DNA from: Nageia nagi
Taxonomy: Eukaryota > Pinophyta
Direction: 5' to 3'
Assembly: GCA_050084985.1 (NCBI GenBank)
Contig: JBITNC010000001.1
Location: 21,948,001-22,012,000, forward strand
DNA length: 64,000 nucleotides
Positions 45,420-55,630 of this stretch are shown in pieces. The position numbers were made by a program, and so were the translations under genes. A model generated the notes under the pieces. That model saw only the letters and a program-made list of their open reading frames with translations. It was not told where the DNA came from and did no database searches. How positions within the stretch are numbered: the stretch's first letter is position 1; each line of letters starts with the position of its first letter.

Positions 45420-46945
45420 GTTTTTTATAGTGATCATTCAAGTAGCGAGGAATACATCTAACACCTTGGACTTCAAAACCTAGGTACCATGGTGATATAG
45501 CCATCAAATACTTGACATAGAATTCTGACATTTCCCTTAAATGCTTTCTTTTTCTATGTATGGAAACTCAAAAAGAGATTACTTGGACAATATTTCAAGG
45601 CTCATGAGTGGGGTGGAATGTTTATTACGATGATGAATAAGCACACATATTTGTAAATCACATTGCATATTATATCAATCTTGGAATATAATTAATAAAA
45701 CTAGATAAAGTTTATCTTTATTAGCCTATGGCATCACCAATGATCATACTAGACTATAGCTTTCATAAAATAGGATTGGCCCTGGAAAAATTAGGCAATA
45801 TGGAGTTTTTGAGAAGATACCTGGATTAGGTTGATGCTTTTTTTTGGATAAATTAGATATAAGAAAATTATATTTAATCCATGAAATGTTTTGTTTCTTA
45901 TGCCTTTAGGATAGAAGAACAAATAGAATAAGTGAGGAATAAATTCCCATGCATGAGACTTAAAGATGCTATTTGGAAGAGAGAATTGATAGAAGAGTAA
46001 GAGATAAAAAAATCATATCTTAAAACCTTACCAAAATTAACAAAAAGAGAAGAGTTGGTAAACATCCCTAATTAGGCTCTAGAAAACTATGAATATCATC
46101 AACAATTCTTCCAAAGCTGATATCATAAGGATATATATATGAAGATATTACTATAACACCCTACTAAGTTGTTCACATTTTTCCTTGCTCTACCAATAGA
46201 GATGCAATAGAAAATCGCATGGAAATTTTATGAAAATTGAAATTCATATAGTTGGGATGTTAGAAGTATTAAAGATTGAATGATAGTAAGAGTTAGTGTG
46301 ATGAGCATGTGGGGTGAACCTAGGGATGAGTTGAATTCATTGAACTACATTTGTATGTCTTGGTCTAATAAAAAACCTTGTATCATACTGGTTTATGTCA
46401 ACCACATAAGTATCAACTACCATTATCATTGAATTATTTGGTTGGAAACTGTACCATATAAAGCCTTAGCTCACTATATATCTAAGATATTTTGTGACCA
46501 AGTTATTCTTGACTATATTGTGTTATTTTCCTTGATTGCTTATGAATGAAATTCTCTAAATGGGAAGCCCATATTTCTTGGAACATATGAGTTTCTTGCT
46601 AGAAGAAAACTCAAAAGATAAAATAAAGTACTTCAAAAGTACCCAATGATTCCAAACTTATTTCTCCATAAAAAAATAGAAATTGTAGGAAGAATAATGC
46701 CTCCATATTTTCTCTCCATTCCTAAAAAGATGTCTTGAAAATGAAAATGCTAAGCTTTGAAAGGGAAAAAAATCATACACCAATAAGAAAAATTAAGAAA
46801 TATAGTCCTAATATTGCAAATTGGCAAACACACTCCATAACACAACCCCCTTGTGTTTTTTTATGCTTAAGTTCAAATCCTTTTTCACCTTCACAAATAA
46901 TGAGTATTGAGCCTATTGAGGAATCTAACACAAAATTTTAAAAAT
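45420..46945 (+). pseudogene. ORFx, unrecognised ORF downstream of integrase, copy 2
   Basis: Better preserved than copy 1 (12636-14095). Readable blocks in order: ARNTSNTLDFK.RYHGDIAIKYL; QKEITWTIFQGS..GWNVYY; HIFVNHIAYYINLGI; VYLY.PMASPMIILDYSFHKIGLAL; GNMEFLRRYLD; the shared HQQFFQ..YHKDIY...L and FFLALPIEMQ.KIAWKFYENWNSYSWD at about 46095-46260; MWGEPRDELNSLNYI; KPCIILVYVNHISINYHYH; VPYKALAHYISKIFCDQVILDYIVLFSLIAYE; GKPIFLGTYEFLARRKLKR. It ends with a 68-codon basic and Pro/Ser-rich piece at 46735-46941. About 480 residues originally. The family is unknown to me; no membrane anchor or signal peptide is visible, so an envelope-like role is not supported. Confidence 0.6.
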
Positions 46946-47436
46946 ATGAAAGAAATTTATTTTTACCTAGAGATCAATCTCTATAATGATCTTGAAGATA
47001 GGGATCCTCCCCAAAGTACAACTCAATTTAGAAAATGATGATTTATTGATTCTAAAATGGTTGTTATGTGTGTTTATTTTAGTCATGTTATCTATCTTAG
47101 TGTTCATTCATTTGCTATAAATCTAAGTATAGATAGATATGTTGATGATTTATTAAGTTATAGAGTTTTAAATTCATGTGACTAAAAGAATGTACAAGAT
47201 AGTGACTATACCTAAATGGGATCCTCATAGATTATTTATTTGAATATATTTAAAATATAAAATGATAAACAAATAGGGAAGAAATGCAACAATGACTATA
47301 AGTGAGCTCACACACATTTCAACATTAATAATCTTGAAGCAATTTGAGTAATAATATTCCTTGAGCATAATATTGAACCAAATGTTATATACCTTATTGC
47401 TTTGTAGAATCCTAAAAAAATAAAAAAGGAAAAAAT
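46946..47436. other. unassigned segment
   Basis: AT-rich, no coding trace; it could be the 3' untranslated part of element C. A purine-rich stretch (aaaataaaaaaggaaaaaa) lies at about 47417-47435, just ahead of the tandem array. Confidence 0.3.
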
Positions 47437-47689
47437 ATATAGATTGATGAGTTTGTCAAGGGATAGGGTTAGCCACCACCAAGCATCTTGTACCTAATAT
47501 CATCCTAGGATATAAACATTTTACATATATATTAATGAGATGGCTAAGGAGTAGGGTTAGCCACCACCAGGCATCTTGGATGTAATCTCATCCTAGGATA
47601 TTAAAATTTAACATATAGATTGATGAGATGACCAAGGGGTAAGGTTAGCCACCACTAGGCATATTGGACCTAATCTCATCCTAGAATAT
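47437..47689. repeat. ~88-bp tandem array, left part
   Basis: Three imperfect units, each containing tagattgatgaga, agggttagccaccaccaagc and taatctcatcctag. The third unit is cut at AATAT by N3 and its remainder is at 50359-50375. A fourth unit follows. Confidence 0.85.
47685..47689. repeat. target-site duplication of N3, left copy
   Basis: AATAT directly before the TG of the left N3 LTR, identical to 50359-50363. Confidence 0.93.
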
Positions 47690-48009
47690 TGTTAGGTCCC
47701 TATACATTATTATTATTAGGTCGGCTATGGTTATTATTATTTCCTTACATTATTATTGTTATGTCGGCTAGTGTCCTTTCATTGTAGTGGCACCCTTGGA
47801 CTCCTATATATACTAAGGAGGTATTATCATTTGAGGATGTCGATTGTTGTGTAATTGATGTGATGTAAAGGAGGTTGCCCCCTCGAAGTGGCTTATTACA
47901 AAGGAGGTTGCCCCCTCGAAGTGGCTTATTACAGATTTTATCTCTTATTCAATGCGTTGAGCTCTCTCTTTGGTGATTTTATGCTATTTTGGGAACTTTG
48001 TTCATAACA
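47690..48009 (+). repeat. N3 5' LTR
   Basis: 320 bp. TATATATA at 47805-47812. Two copies of a 33-bp unit (aaaggaggttgccccctcga...cttattac) at about 47876-47934. The 3' LTR has three copies. Confidence 0.95.
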
Positions 48010-48011
48010 TT

Positions 48012-48023
48012 TGGTACCAGAGC
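48012..48023 (+). promoter_or_regulatory. N3 primer-binding site
   Basis: TGGTACCAGAGC two bases after the 5' LTR, one base different from the classical initiator-Met site TGGTATCAGAGC. Confidence 0.85.
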
Positions 48024-49048
48024 AGACGATTCTATGGTTTCCCAGCTCAAAAATAGTCATCGTGGCATTTTCACTACCAATTTTTTTTCGGGAGAATTTA
48101 AATTCTGAAATTTATTGAGTTTTTTGAAGACATAACGAAGAAGCTTCAGTTAAAATTTCAGCTCCTAATTCGCTATATTTTTTAAGTTACACTTAGGGGA
48201 AGTTAAGGTTTGTGACTAGTCACAAAAGCAGGTCTGAAACAGGTGTTCTAGCTAAAAAAGGTATATCTGAAGTTTTACAGCTCCAAACTAGGTGAGACCT
48301 ATTGGATTGGTTAGGTTATATACGGAAGTTTATCTATTACAATTTTCAACATCTGAGAATAAATAGGTGACACAAGGCACTTCATACAAGTTCACTCTTC
48401 AAAAAAATCCAAAAATCAGCACATTTTGGGAAAATTGCATTCATTTCCTCTTGGGCTATCAGAATTTGATGAAATCTATGGCATTGAAAAGAAGACATCT
48501 GAGGCTACCATAGGTAGAAATTTCAGACTCTAAAGGGCCGAAATTTCATATTTACATCAGTTGGAAGGTTGGACAATAGAACAATCTCCAAATCACGATT
48601 TAAAAAAGGTACAATTTATTTATTTATTTCTTTAAATTTGCATATATTTTGATTGAAAGGTCTATTTGGGGTGATTCATAAGCTATTGGAAAGAAAAGAA
48701 AGAGTAGAGTCTTTTAGGTATAGACGTGTTCTGGCATCTTTAAACATAGGAGCTATCGTTACTTTGCCAGCACTGCATCCCGAGGAATTGTGGTCTCCTA
48801 CAACGTACTCGCAGTATATCGCTTAGGCCACTGTTGGATTCTCTCACGTACCTTTGAGTATATAGAGAGGCCATCATGCTCATGCACGTACATGGTATAT
48901 AGAGAGGTCCTTTAGGATTCCCTCATGTACCGCGAGTATATTAGCAAGGGCCCTTTTCGAACGGTTGTGCATTAGACAGCACTAGCACAGAATTGAGCTC
49001 CCACGTACCTTGCATATATAGGGAGACCCCCTAGAATACTTAGTCAAA
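48024..49048 (+). other. N3 leader with short repeats
   Basis: No coding trace. The last 250 bp (48799-49030) carry five imperfect units of form (c)acgtac..gcgagtatat.g.gaggcc, about 30 bp each with variable spacers. It lies where packaging or translation signals are expected in LTR elements; the role is unknown. Confidence 0.6.
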
Positions 49049-49975
49049 ATGCCACCGAAAAAAATTGCTACACCAACTAGACCTCTAGAGGGTTCATCCA
49101 TGACTATAGCAGAAAGTGAAGACATATTCTTTCGAATATCCCAAGTGGAAGAATTGGTTAAAGAGTGTGTAAAAAAGGGTGATATGGAGGAATTAAAAAG
49201 GGATTTGACAAAAGAGTTGGCAACTAAAATGGATCAATATATGGAAAAGATTTTTCAACTCATACAAAACCCAGAAGTAAAGATTCCTAAAGATGTTGAT
49301 ATGGCCCAGGGTTATCAGGTAAATAATGATATTATTCAAGGAGATAAACCCTTCATTAATAAGCCTAATTCAGGAGGATATGCTTCTACTGATGGAAGTA
49401 ATCAAGCATGGTTCTCAAGGGGAATCCAAATCCCCAAGATCAACATGAGGAAGTTTGATGGAAGGGACCCCATCAATTGGATATTTCAAATGGAGCACTT
49501 TTTTGATCTACACCAAGTACCAACATCACAAAAAGTAACTATTGCATCCTTGTATCTAGAGCCTGAGCAGGTTGTATGGTACCAATGGATTTGTGAACGT
49601 AAAAAGGGTTCTATTATATCTTGGTCCATTTTTATAGAGGAACTGATAGCCTACCATGAGGATGTTAAGAATAATTCCTTCTTTACTCAATTGATAAATC
49701 TAAGGCAAGAAGGTTCAGTGATGGAGCACATTCAACAATTTCAAAAGTTGAGTCTTAGAGTGAAGGATATACCAGATGATAGATTGTTGGATCTCTTTAT
49801 GGGAACCTTAAAGGATAAAATTCAACATGAGGTGCATCTATTTGAACCAACATCCTTAGAGATGGCTTTTAGGATGGCAAGGAAGGTTGAAAGTAAAAAT
49901 ATGGCAATGGCTAAATATTCCACATGGGAAGATGAGAAATTTCTACAGAAGCATCCAGAACTACTAAAATGTTGA
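49049..49975 (+). CDS. N3 Gag fused to chromodomain C-terminus
   Basis: An intact 308-residue ORF starting at the first ATG after the leader (MPPKKIATPTRPLEG). Residues 20-75 are charged and probably helical (EDIFFRISQVEELVKECVKKGDMEELKRDL). The Retrotrans_gag capsid domain spans about 133-285: KFDGRDPINWIFQMEHFF, EPEQVVWYQWI, FIEELIAYHED, FFTQLINLRQEGSVMEHIQQFQ, IPDDRLLDLFMGTLKDKIQHEV, EMAFRMARKVESKN. The zinc knuckle is missing. Residues 289-308 (AKYSTWEDEKFLQKHPELLK) match the last strand and helix of a plant chromovirus chromodomain, normally at the integrase end. The ORF stops at TGA; the bases after it still read GQHFFEGEGHV, the usual pol end. A capsid-forming role is likely; whether the tail binds anything is unknown. 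Confidence 0.9.
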   Translation: MPPKKIATPTRPLEGSSMTIAESEDIFFRISQVEELVKECVKKGDMEELKRDLTKELATKMDQYMEKIFQLIQNPEVKIPKDVDMAQGYQVNNDIIQGDKPFINKPNSGGYASTDGSNQAWFSRGIQIPKINMRKFDGRDPINWIFQMEHFFDLHQVPTSQKVTIASLYLEPEQVVWYQWICERKKGSIISWSIFIEELIAYHEDVKNNSFFTQLINLRQEGSVMEHIQQFQKLSLRVKDIPDDRLLDLFMGTLKDKIQHEVHLFEPTSLEMAFRMARKVESKNMAMAKYSTWEDEKFLQKHPELLKC

Positions 49976-49990
49976 GGACAACATTTTTTT

Positions 49991-50004
49991 GAAGGAGAGG
50001 GGCA
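49991..50004 (+). promoter_or_regulatory. N3 polypurine tract
   Basis: GAAGGAGAGGGGCA directly before the 3' LTR. Confidence 0.85.
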
Positions 50005-50358
50005 TGTTAGGTCCCTATACATTATTATTATTAGGTCGGCTATGGTTATTATTATTTCCTTACATTATTATTGTTATGTCGGCTAGTGTCCTTTCATTGT
50101 AGTGGCACCCCTTGGACTCCTATATATACTAAGGAGGTATTATCATTTGAGGATGTCGATTGTTGTGTAATTGATGTGATGTAAAGGAGGTTTCCCCCTC
50201 GAAGTGGCTTATTACAAAGGAGGTTGCCCCCTCGAAGTGGCTTATTACAAAGGAGGTTTCCCCCTCAAAGTGGCTTATTACAGATTTTATCTCTTATTCA
50301 ATGCGTTGAGCTCTCTCTTTGGTGATTTTATGCTATTTTGGGAACTTTGTTCATAACA
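50005..50358 (+). repeat. N3 3' LTR
   Basis: 354 bp. TATATATA at 50121-50128. Three copies of the 33-bp unit against two in the 5' LTR, plus one extra C and a few G/T or G/A differences within the units. The rest looks identical by eye. Confidence 0.95.
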
Positions 50359-50450
50359 AATATTAAGACTTTTCATATAGATTGATGAGATGGCAAAGGA
50401 GTAGGGTTAGCCACCACCAAGCATCTCAAACCTAATCTCATCCTACATAG
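50359..50450. repeat. ~88-bp tandem array, right part, with N3 target duplication
   Basis: Starts with AATAT (right target duplication, 50359-50363), then the rest of unit 3 and a nearly full unit 4 ending cctaatctcatcctacat. Confidence 0.85.
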
Positions 50451-53258
50451 GAAGTTAAAACATTATATTGGTATATAAGAGTTGGCTCATGTTTTGTACT
50501 CTCAGATCATTTGAACTTGAACTATCTAAAGAAAGAAATGAACCTCACTACACATACTAAGCTCAAAAACGTCTAATTACATGGCAACTTTATCTTATAT
50601 CATTTATTATTGAGGAAATCTAAAAGAGAAATTATTGGTAGAATCTAATTGAAGTAAGGTAACTATTCTATTATTTATTTAACCATATGTACTGAAACTT
50701 TATGATCATACTTGGTAAACTAATCAAACTATTTGTTGAAATGTTTTTAAGTGTCTTCCATCCAAATAATTTCACCTTATTTTATTCCACATGATTGCTT
50801 CTTATAGTATTTGTTGTAATATCCGTTGTGATTATCAAAAATATGGAGAAAATGAAAGAGTTATATTTTCACTAGATTGATAATTGGTATCTTTAAAGAC
50901 TTTTTTAAATTTCATAGCTTCCATGATCCATTGGGATTGAGAACAAGAAATTGCTTTCCCCTTTGAATTGGAAGTCGATATTCTTTTCTAACATGTTTTC
51001 ACCCACCTTGAATATTGTTAAATTTTATACTTAAATTTTATACCTTCCATGATTCATTTGGATAGAAAATAAAAAATTATTTTCCCTTCTAAAATAGAAG
51101 TCAATATTCATTTATTTTAATTAATCTTGTCATCATCTAAGTCAATTTTAGTATGTATTGTGAAAACCCAGTAAATGTAAGTTATATGGTCAAGTATGGA
51201 AGATGATGATATTATGATTCCACAAAATCTAAACAAATTCCTTACTCAATAAGCTTAGAATAATCAAAATTATGGCTCAACTCATCAAGTTGATGAATTT
51301 ATATGCAAATATATCTCCCTCATCCTAGTTTTGTGATCACCTTGTTAAAATTCAATCACCTTTTGAAGTTTGATGTAAGTTCATTAAGTTTAGTTTGATC
51401 GAAGAGATACAAGATTGCTCATTGTATGGGTGATGTTATACTTTGCCAAGCCATGTTGATCATGGTCATTTAATAAAGTATTGTTGATTGAATTACATAT
51501 TATGAACATTTTGATTCTACTTGTTTATGTAATTGAAGGTAGAAGTCTCCCTATATTTGTTGAAAAGGTATTATTTGGAATACATGTGAAGATTATTATA
51601 ATCTATTTTACCTTAGATAAATAGGTGTGAATGAGTTTGACCTATATTATTATCATACAAAAGTAAAACAATATGTTGTGATAATCTTTAGTTATAAAAT
51701 AATTTAGAGTGTTTTTTTATCTCTATTTGTCATAAATAATTTTCTTAAAGGAGTATCCATATGTTATATTAAAAATTATTAAATGTATAAGGATTATTAC
51801 CGATCTTATAAAAGAATGTGTTAAGTGTTAGGTTGCCTAAGTTCCTTTAAGAATTTTCTTAATAAAAAACACAATCATTTGCACATTATGAGAGTTATAA
51901 GTTATGTTTTTATTAGGTTTAAAAATAATATGATCAAATTAAGTTTAATAAAAAAGTGAAATAAAACATATTATGATAAATATGGTGTTATTTCCAATTA
52001 TAAATATATGAATTATCCTTTACTACCTATCCAAACTATATAAATGTTGATTGATAGTTATATTAGCTTATTAAAAATGAAATGTGAAATTTGTTATTAA
52101 TAACAATCTAAAATTTGCATATATTTTATAAATAATTATACATCACTACACATCTATCCACACATAGGAATTATCGAGCAAAATAAGTTAAGCATCCTAG
52201 AATCATAGCATCATCAATAAGCATACACATTATATCACCCATGACCAATAAAAGCATCACAAAAAATATAATTATACAAGCATCCATAAGTAATAATGAT
52301 CATCATGTACATGATAATCATAAATATCTAAATGATATCCATTATCTATCTAATTTATCAAAATAAATTTCATAATATATCATGCATAAGTCCATTAAAA
52401 GATCCACAAGTATCCTATCTACCACATCTATCTTATTTGTTTACTATGAAAATAATCTATACATGTCATCATCCATGATACATCATCATCAAAAAATATA
52501 CAAAAATAATAATTGAATGTCCATCAAATACCCATAAATACCATCTATTGCAACTAGCCATGGATGGGGGACCAATCTCCTATGTGGTGCCATGTGTCAC
52601 TATCTGGGTTTGGTCTAGGGCACAAGTGCAAAAGTGAAAAAGAGTAAAAATTAGATCAAAGCTCTAAAAATGAAATAGGAAAAGTGAAAATTACTTGTAA
52701 ATTATCTTTTTTATACTTTCTTTAACACCATGGTTGTTGAAAATCTGATGATGATTGGAGATGTTTATTATAGATTAGTGACAATTATAAAAGATCATAG
52801 CTGAATTCACTTTAAAATTATGAAGTTCAAACTCCTCTTAAAATTTGAAGTATATTTGGCTCATTCAAGAATAAGGAGATGTAAAATGCATTGATTCTAC
52901 ACCTACACTCTAGAAAGAAACCTAATTGTTGGAGATAAAATAAATATAAATGTAGTGGTCTCTTTACCCTAGAACATTGTTCATAATCACCTAATCATCA
53001 GAACATGGAGTCTAGATAATGGAACCTACATATTAAATTGGATAACTATCCTATAAGGTATAATGAACAAAGTAAACAAAATCAAAACCTATCTATAAAT
53101 GGTAAGAGATGCCTTTTTAGGCTTGACTATAGCATGACAACCTAGTCTATTAAATACTCTTTAAGCAATTTTTTGAACTTAGCTTCTTATGTTATTGCAA
53201 TCACAAGTCTTCAAAGGTTTTTCAAATTCCCTTTCTTCCTTTAAAGTCAAGGAATTCC
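50451..53258. other. unassigned AT-rich segment
   Basis: No reading frame of note. It contains an ~85-bp direct duplication (50904-50988 and 51031-51114: tttaaattt(c/t)ata.cttccatgat...gaagtc.atattc). The segment 50450-50700 has weak similarity to 63370-63590. It may include the 3' part of element C ahead of LTR beta-2. Confidence 0.4.
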
Positions 53259-53272
53259 ACAAAAGGGAAAAA
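53259..53272 (+). promoter_or_regulatory. candidate polypurine tract before LTR beta-2
   Basis: ACAAAAGGGAAAAA directly before TGTAGACAC. This makes beta-2 a 3' LTR. Confidence 0.45.
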
Positions 53273-54154
53273 TGTAGACACATAAAAATGACCTTTTTAC
53301 CTAAAGCCTTGAAAAACTCTAAAATAAAAATATTATTGAAAAACATTTTCAATCATCTATGATTGTCAACGACTATGATAGATCATTTTTAATGTTTTAG
53401 AAATGTCAATGATTTTCCATTAAAATAAAAATCAAGAAAAAGATAAAAGTAAACTACATGGATTATTTTCCTTGAATGAACCCAACTAAACTAGCAATGA
53501 TGATAAAATGTTACACAAGTTTTAGTTATGAAATGGTTAAGAATAAGTCAGTATAATATACCCAAAGATGGTATGTAGGAACCCCATGAAAACTTATAAA
53601 TACCAAGTTTGATTTAGAATTAGGGGATCCCTTTTAATGAAAATAAATGTTGTTGGTTTGATTTTCAATATTCTTAAGTCTATTTTCATAGTATTGAAAC
53701 ATTATTAAAGTATGTATTATATACATTATTGGTTTATTATATACTCATGTCTTATTTGATTTCCATTGTATACAACATGTACAGTTGATGTTTTATCTCT
53801 TTTTGTGTATGTAGGATCCACATGTAAACATGATAAGTTATTAGAATTTATTGTAGTGAGCATACATGAAGAAGAAACTTTGTATTTGAAAAGACTTCAG
53901 GAGCATCTAGAATAGGTAGCAATCTTTAGGGAATGAGAGCGATTTCTAAGTGAACTTTGATGATCTTACAAGATCACTAATAATATATCATATTATACAA
54001 AAAAACTTAATTTTTATCATCTTAAACTTATTCATACCAAGCTCTAGCTTATCTATTATAATATCTTGATGTACTACTACTAAATGTAACCAAATTTTTA
54101 TGTTGAATAAAATATCTTGCTCAATTACATTTAGGCTACATTTTGGGTGGTACA
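53273..54154 (+). repeat. LTR beta-2, probable 3' LTR
   Basis: 882 bp, starting TGTAGACACA and ending GGGTGGTACA; colinear with beta-1 (3116-4034) although strongly diverged. A TATAAATA box is at 53595-53602. It may be the 3' LTR of element C, whose leader and gag resemble element D behind beta-1. Bases after it (ATACC) do not equal those before beta-1 (ATATT). Confidence 0.5.
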
Positions 54155-54234
54155 ATACCATTCACCTAGATGTGAGAAATTATATTTTCAAGGGGAATTA
54201 GGTGAATAAAAGTACTTAATCATAATAATAATGG

Positions 54235-55630
54235 AATATTATGTATAAATCAAACCAACCAAGCTTATTAGGGGAAGAGCTCTCTATGAAAACATAGTAG
54301 AGGCTACACACATGATTTCTATTATTGAATATGAGGAGCATCTTAACCAAGAGAGTGATTATATAAAGAAATTTATTTTTTATTTTAAAACCAATAAATA
54401 TCATTAATCTTTGGATAGGTTTCAAAGAAGAAGATTTAGGTTACAAGCATTAAATTTATTATGATAGATGAGCATCTTTATAGGAAGAATTTTGATCAAA
54501 CCTTATTAAGATGTGTGACTCAAGATGAAGCCTAGAGAATTTTACATTAATTTCATTATGGATTATCTATAGTACCCTATAGTGGTCCTATTGCAACAAA
54601 AAAATATTAAAATCAAGTTATTATTGGCCTACTATGTTTTAAGACTCATTAAAGCTAGCTCAAGAATGTGATAAATGCAGCAAATATGTGGGACAAAGGA
54701 GACAAGCTTCAATGCCTCTCAAACTTATGGTTTTTAAAAAACCTTTTCAATAATTGGGGTTTATACTTCATTGGTGTTATTAACCTAAATTTTTCAATAG
54801 CCACAATTTTATTCTGACCACAACTAAATTACTTCACAAAATGGTCAAAAGATATACCATGTAAGAGTGTAGATCAAGAGGTAGTAATTAAGATGGTCAA
54901 AATATTAATTAATCTCTTTGCAATTCCACATATTATTGTATTAGATAATGGTTTTGCATTTATTGGAGTTAATTATTAGAATTTATTGCTGAGTATGAGA
55001 TCTACTAGATGTTCTCTTCAAACTATTACCTACAAGGGAATGAGTTAATAGAATCAACAAATAAAAACTTAACCTAAATCTTTAAAAGTATAATTGAAGG
55101 GAATCCTAAATAATGGCATACATAATGGGACTATGAATTATGGGAAGATAGAATTAGTATCAAATCAAATATCAAAACATCTCCTATGCATTAGTTTATA
55201 GTAAAAGACCAATGTTTCTAATTCATCTTGAGTTACCTACATTAAGGATCCTAAAAGGGTTAAAAGACTATGACTTCAAGCCATTGCAACTAAGGTTCAA
55301 TCAGTTGATGAAGCTAGAAGAGGAAATGAAAAAATTATATCATACCTTTTAGTATTGATAATTTATTATTAAAAAATGGTTTGATAAGAAAAAGTCTTCC
55401 TAAATCAAGTTTGAAGTCAAGGACAAATCCTCAAATGGGATAAAGAAAGAGCAAATCTTAGGAAGCATAAAAATTTTGATTCCTTATGGAATAGGCCCTA
55501 TATCATTATACAGCCTTACAAAATAATGCATTCAAGCTTCAAGATCTTATCAAATTCTAGAAACTACCGATACCAATGAACGAGATCTATTTGAAATATT
55601 ACCGAATGATTGGGTAATTTCATAACACCC
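54235..55630 (+). pseudogene. Tat-type RNase H end and integrase (possible right half of Outer)
   Basis: Begins with KPTKLIRGRALYE-like text, the end of Ty3 RNase H, then an F..RRRFRLQALNF, MIDEHLYRKNFDQTLLRCVT block. The zinc domain has GYYWPT-like text in shifted frame and AQECDKCSKYVGQ with the Cys pair. The core has FIGVINLN, YFTKWSKDIPCKSVDQEVV, then IIVLDNGFAFIG with the second catalytic Asp (near 54935) and a decayed QGN..STNKNL block at 55025-55075. The linker LQLRFNQLMKLEEE..., WFDKKK and KWDKERAN..KHKNFDSLW.RPYII leads to the C-terminal end. The KWFDKK/LKWDK features are typical of the aRNH-before-RT Tat group, the same group as Outer, so both may be one element split by C. Confidence 0.75.

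Larger units (their letters stand above)
29205..46945 (+). mobile_element. element C: Tat-lineage Ty3/gypsy, interrupted by N2 and another insert
   Basis: Relic with leader, gag, protease, RT, RNase H, aRNH, integrase and ORFx in order on the plus strand. RT/RNase H is split by N2, and the integrase core by an unidentified insert (about 43236-44688). Leader and gag resemble element D; integrase end and ORFx resemble relic F. The 3' LTR could be beta-2 (53273-54154), the same LTR type that precedes D; the 5' LTR was not found. It lies between the RT start and the integrase of what may be one Outer element. Confidence 0.65.
47690..50358 (+). mobile_element. N3: gag-only chromovirus derivative (non-autonomous)
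   Basis: A complete 2669-bp LTR element: LTRs of 320 and 354 bp (TGTTAGGTCC...TTCATAACA), target duplication AATAT, initiator-Met-type primer-binding site, 1-kb leader, one intact 308-codon ORF and a polypurine tract. Protease, RT, RNase H and nearly all of integrase are absent; gag runs directly into the end of a chromodomain. The LTRs are nearly identical apart from one 33-bp repeat unit and very few base differences, so this is the youngest insertion here. It would need enzymes from an autonomous relative. The structure fits known gag-carrying non-autonomous LTR elements (TR-GAG type), but the chromodomain tail is unusual. Confidence 0.93.

Noticed and set aside
3111-54159. LTR beta-1 and beta-2 as the ends of one 51-kb element
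   Set aside because: Flanking pentamers differ (ATATT and ATACC), the sequence after beta-2 is not copia, and two gags of this family lie in between.
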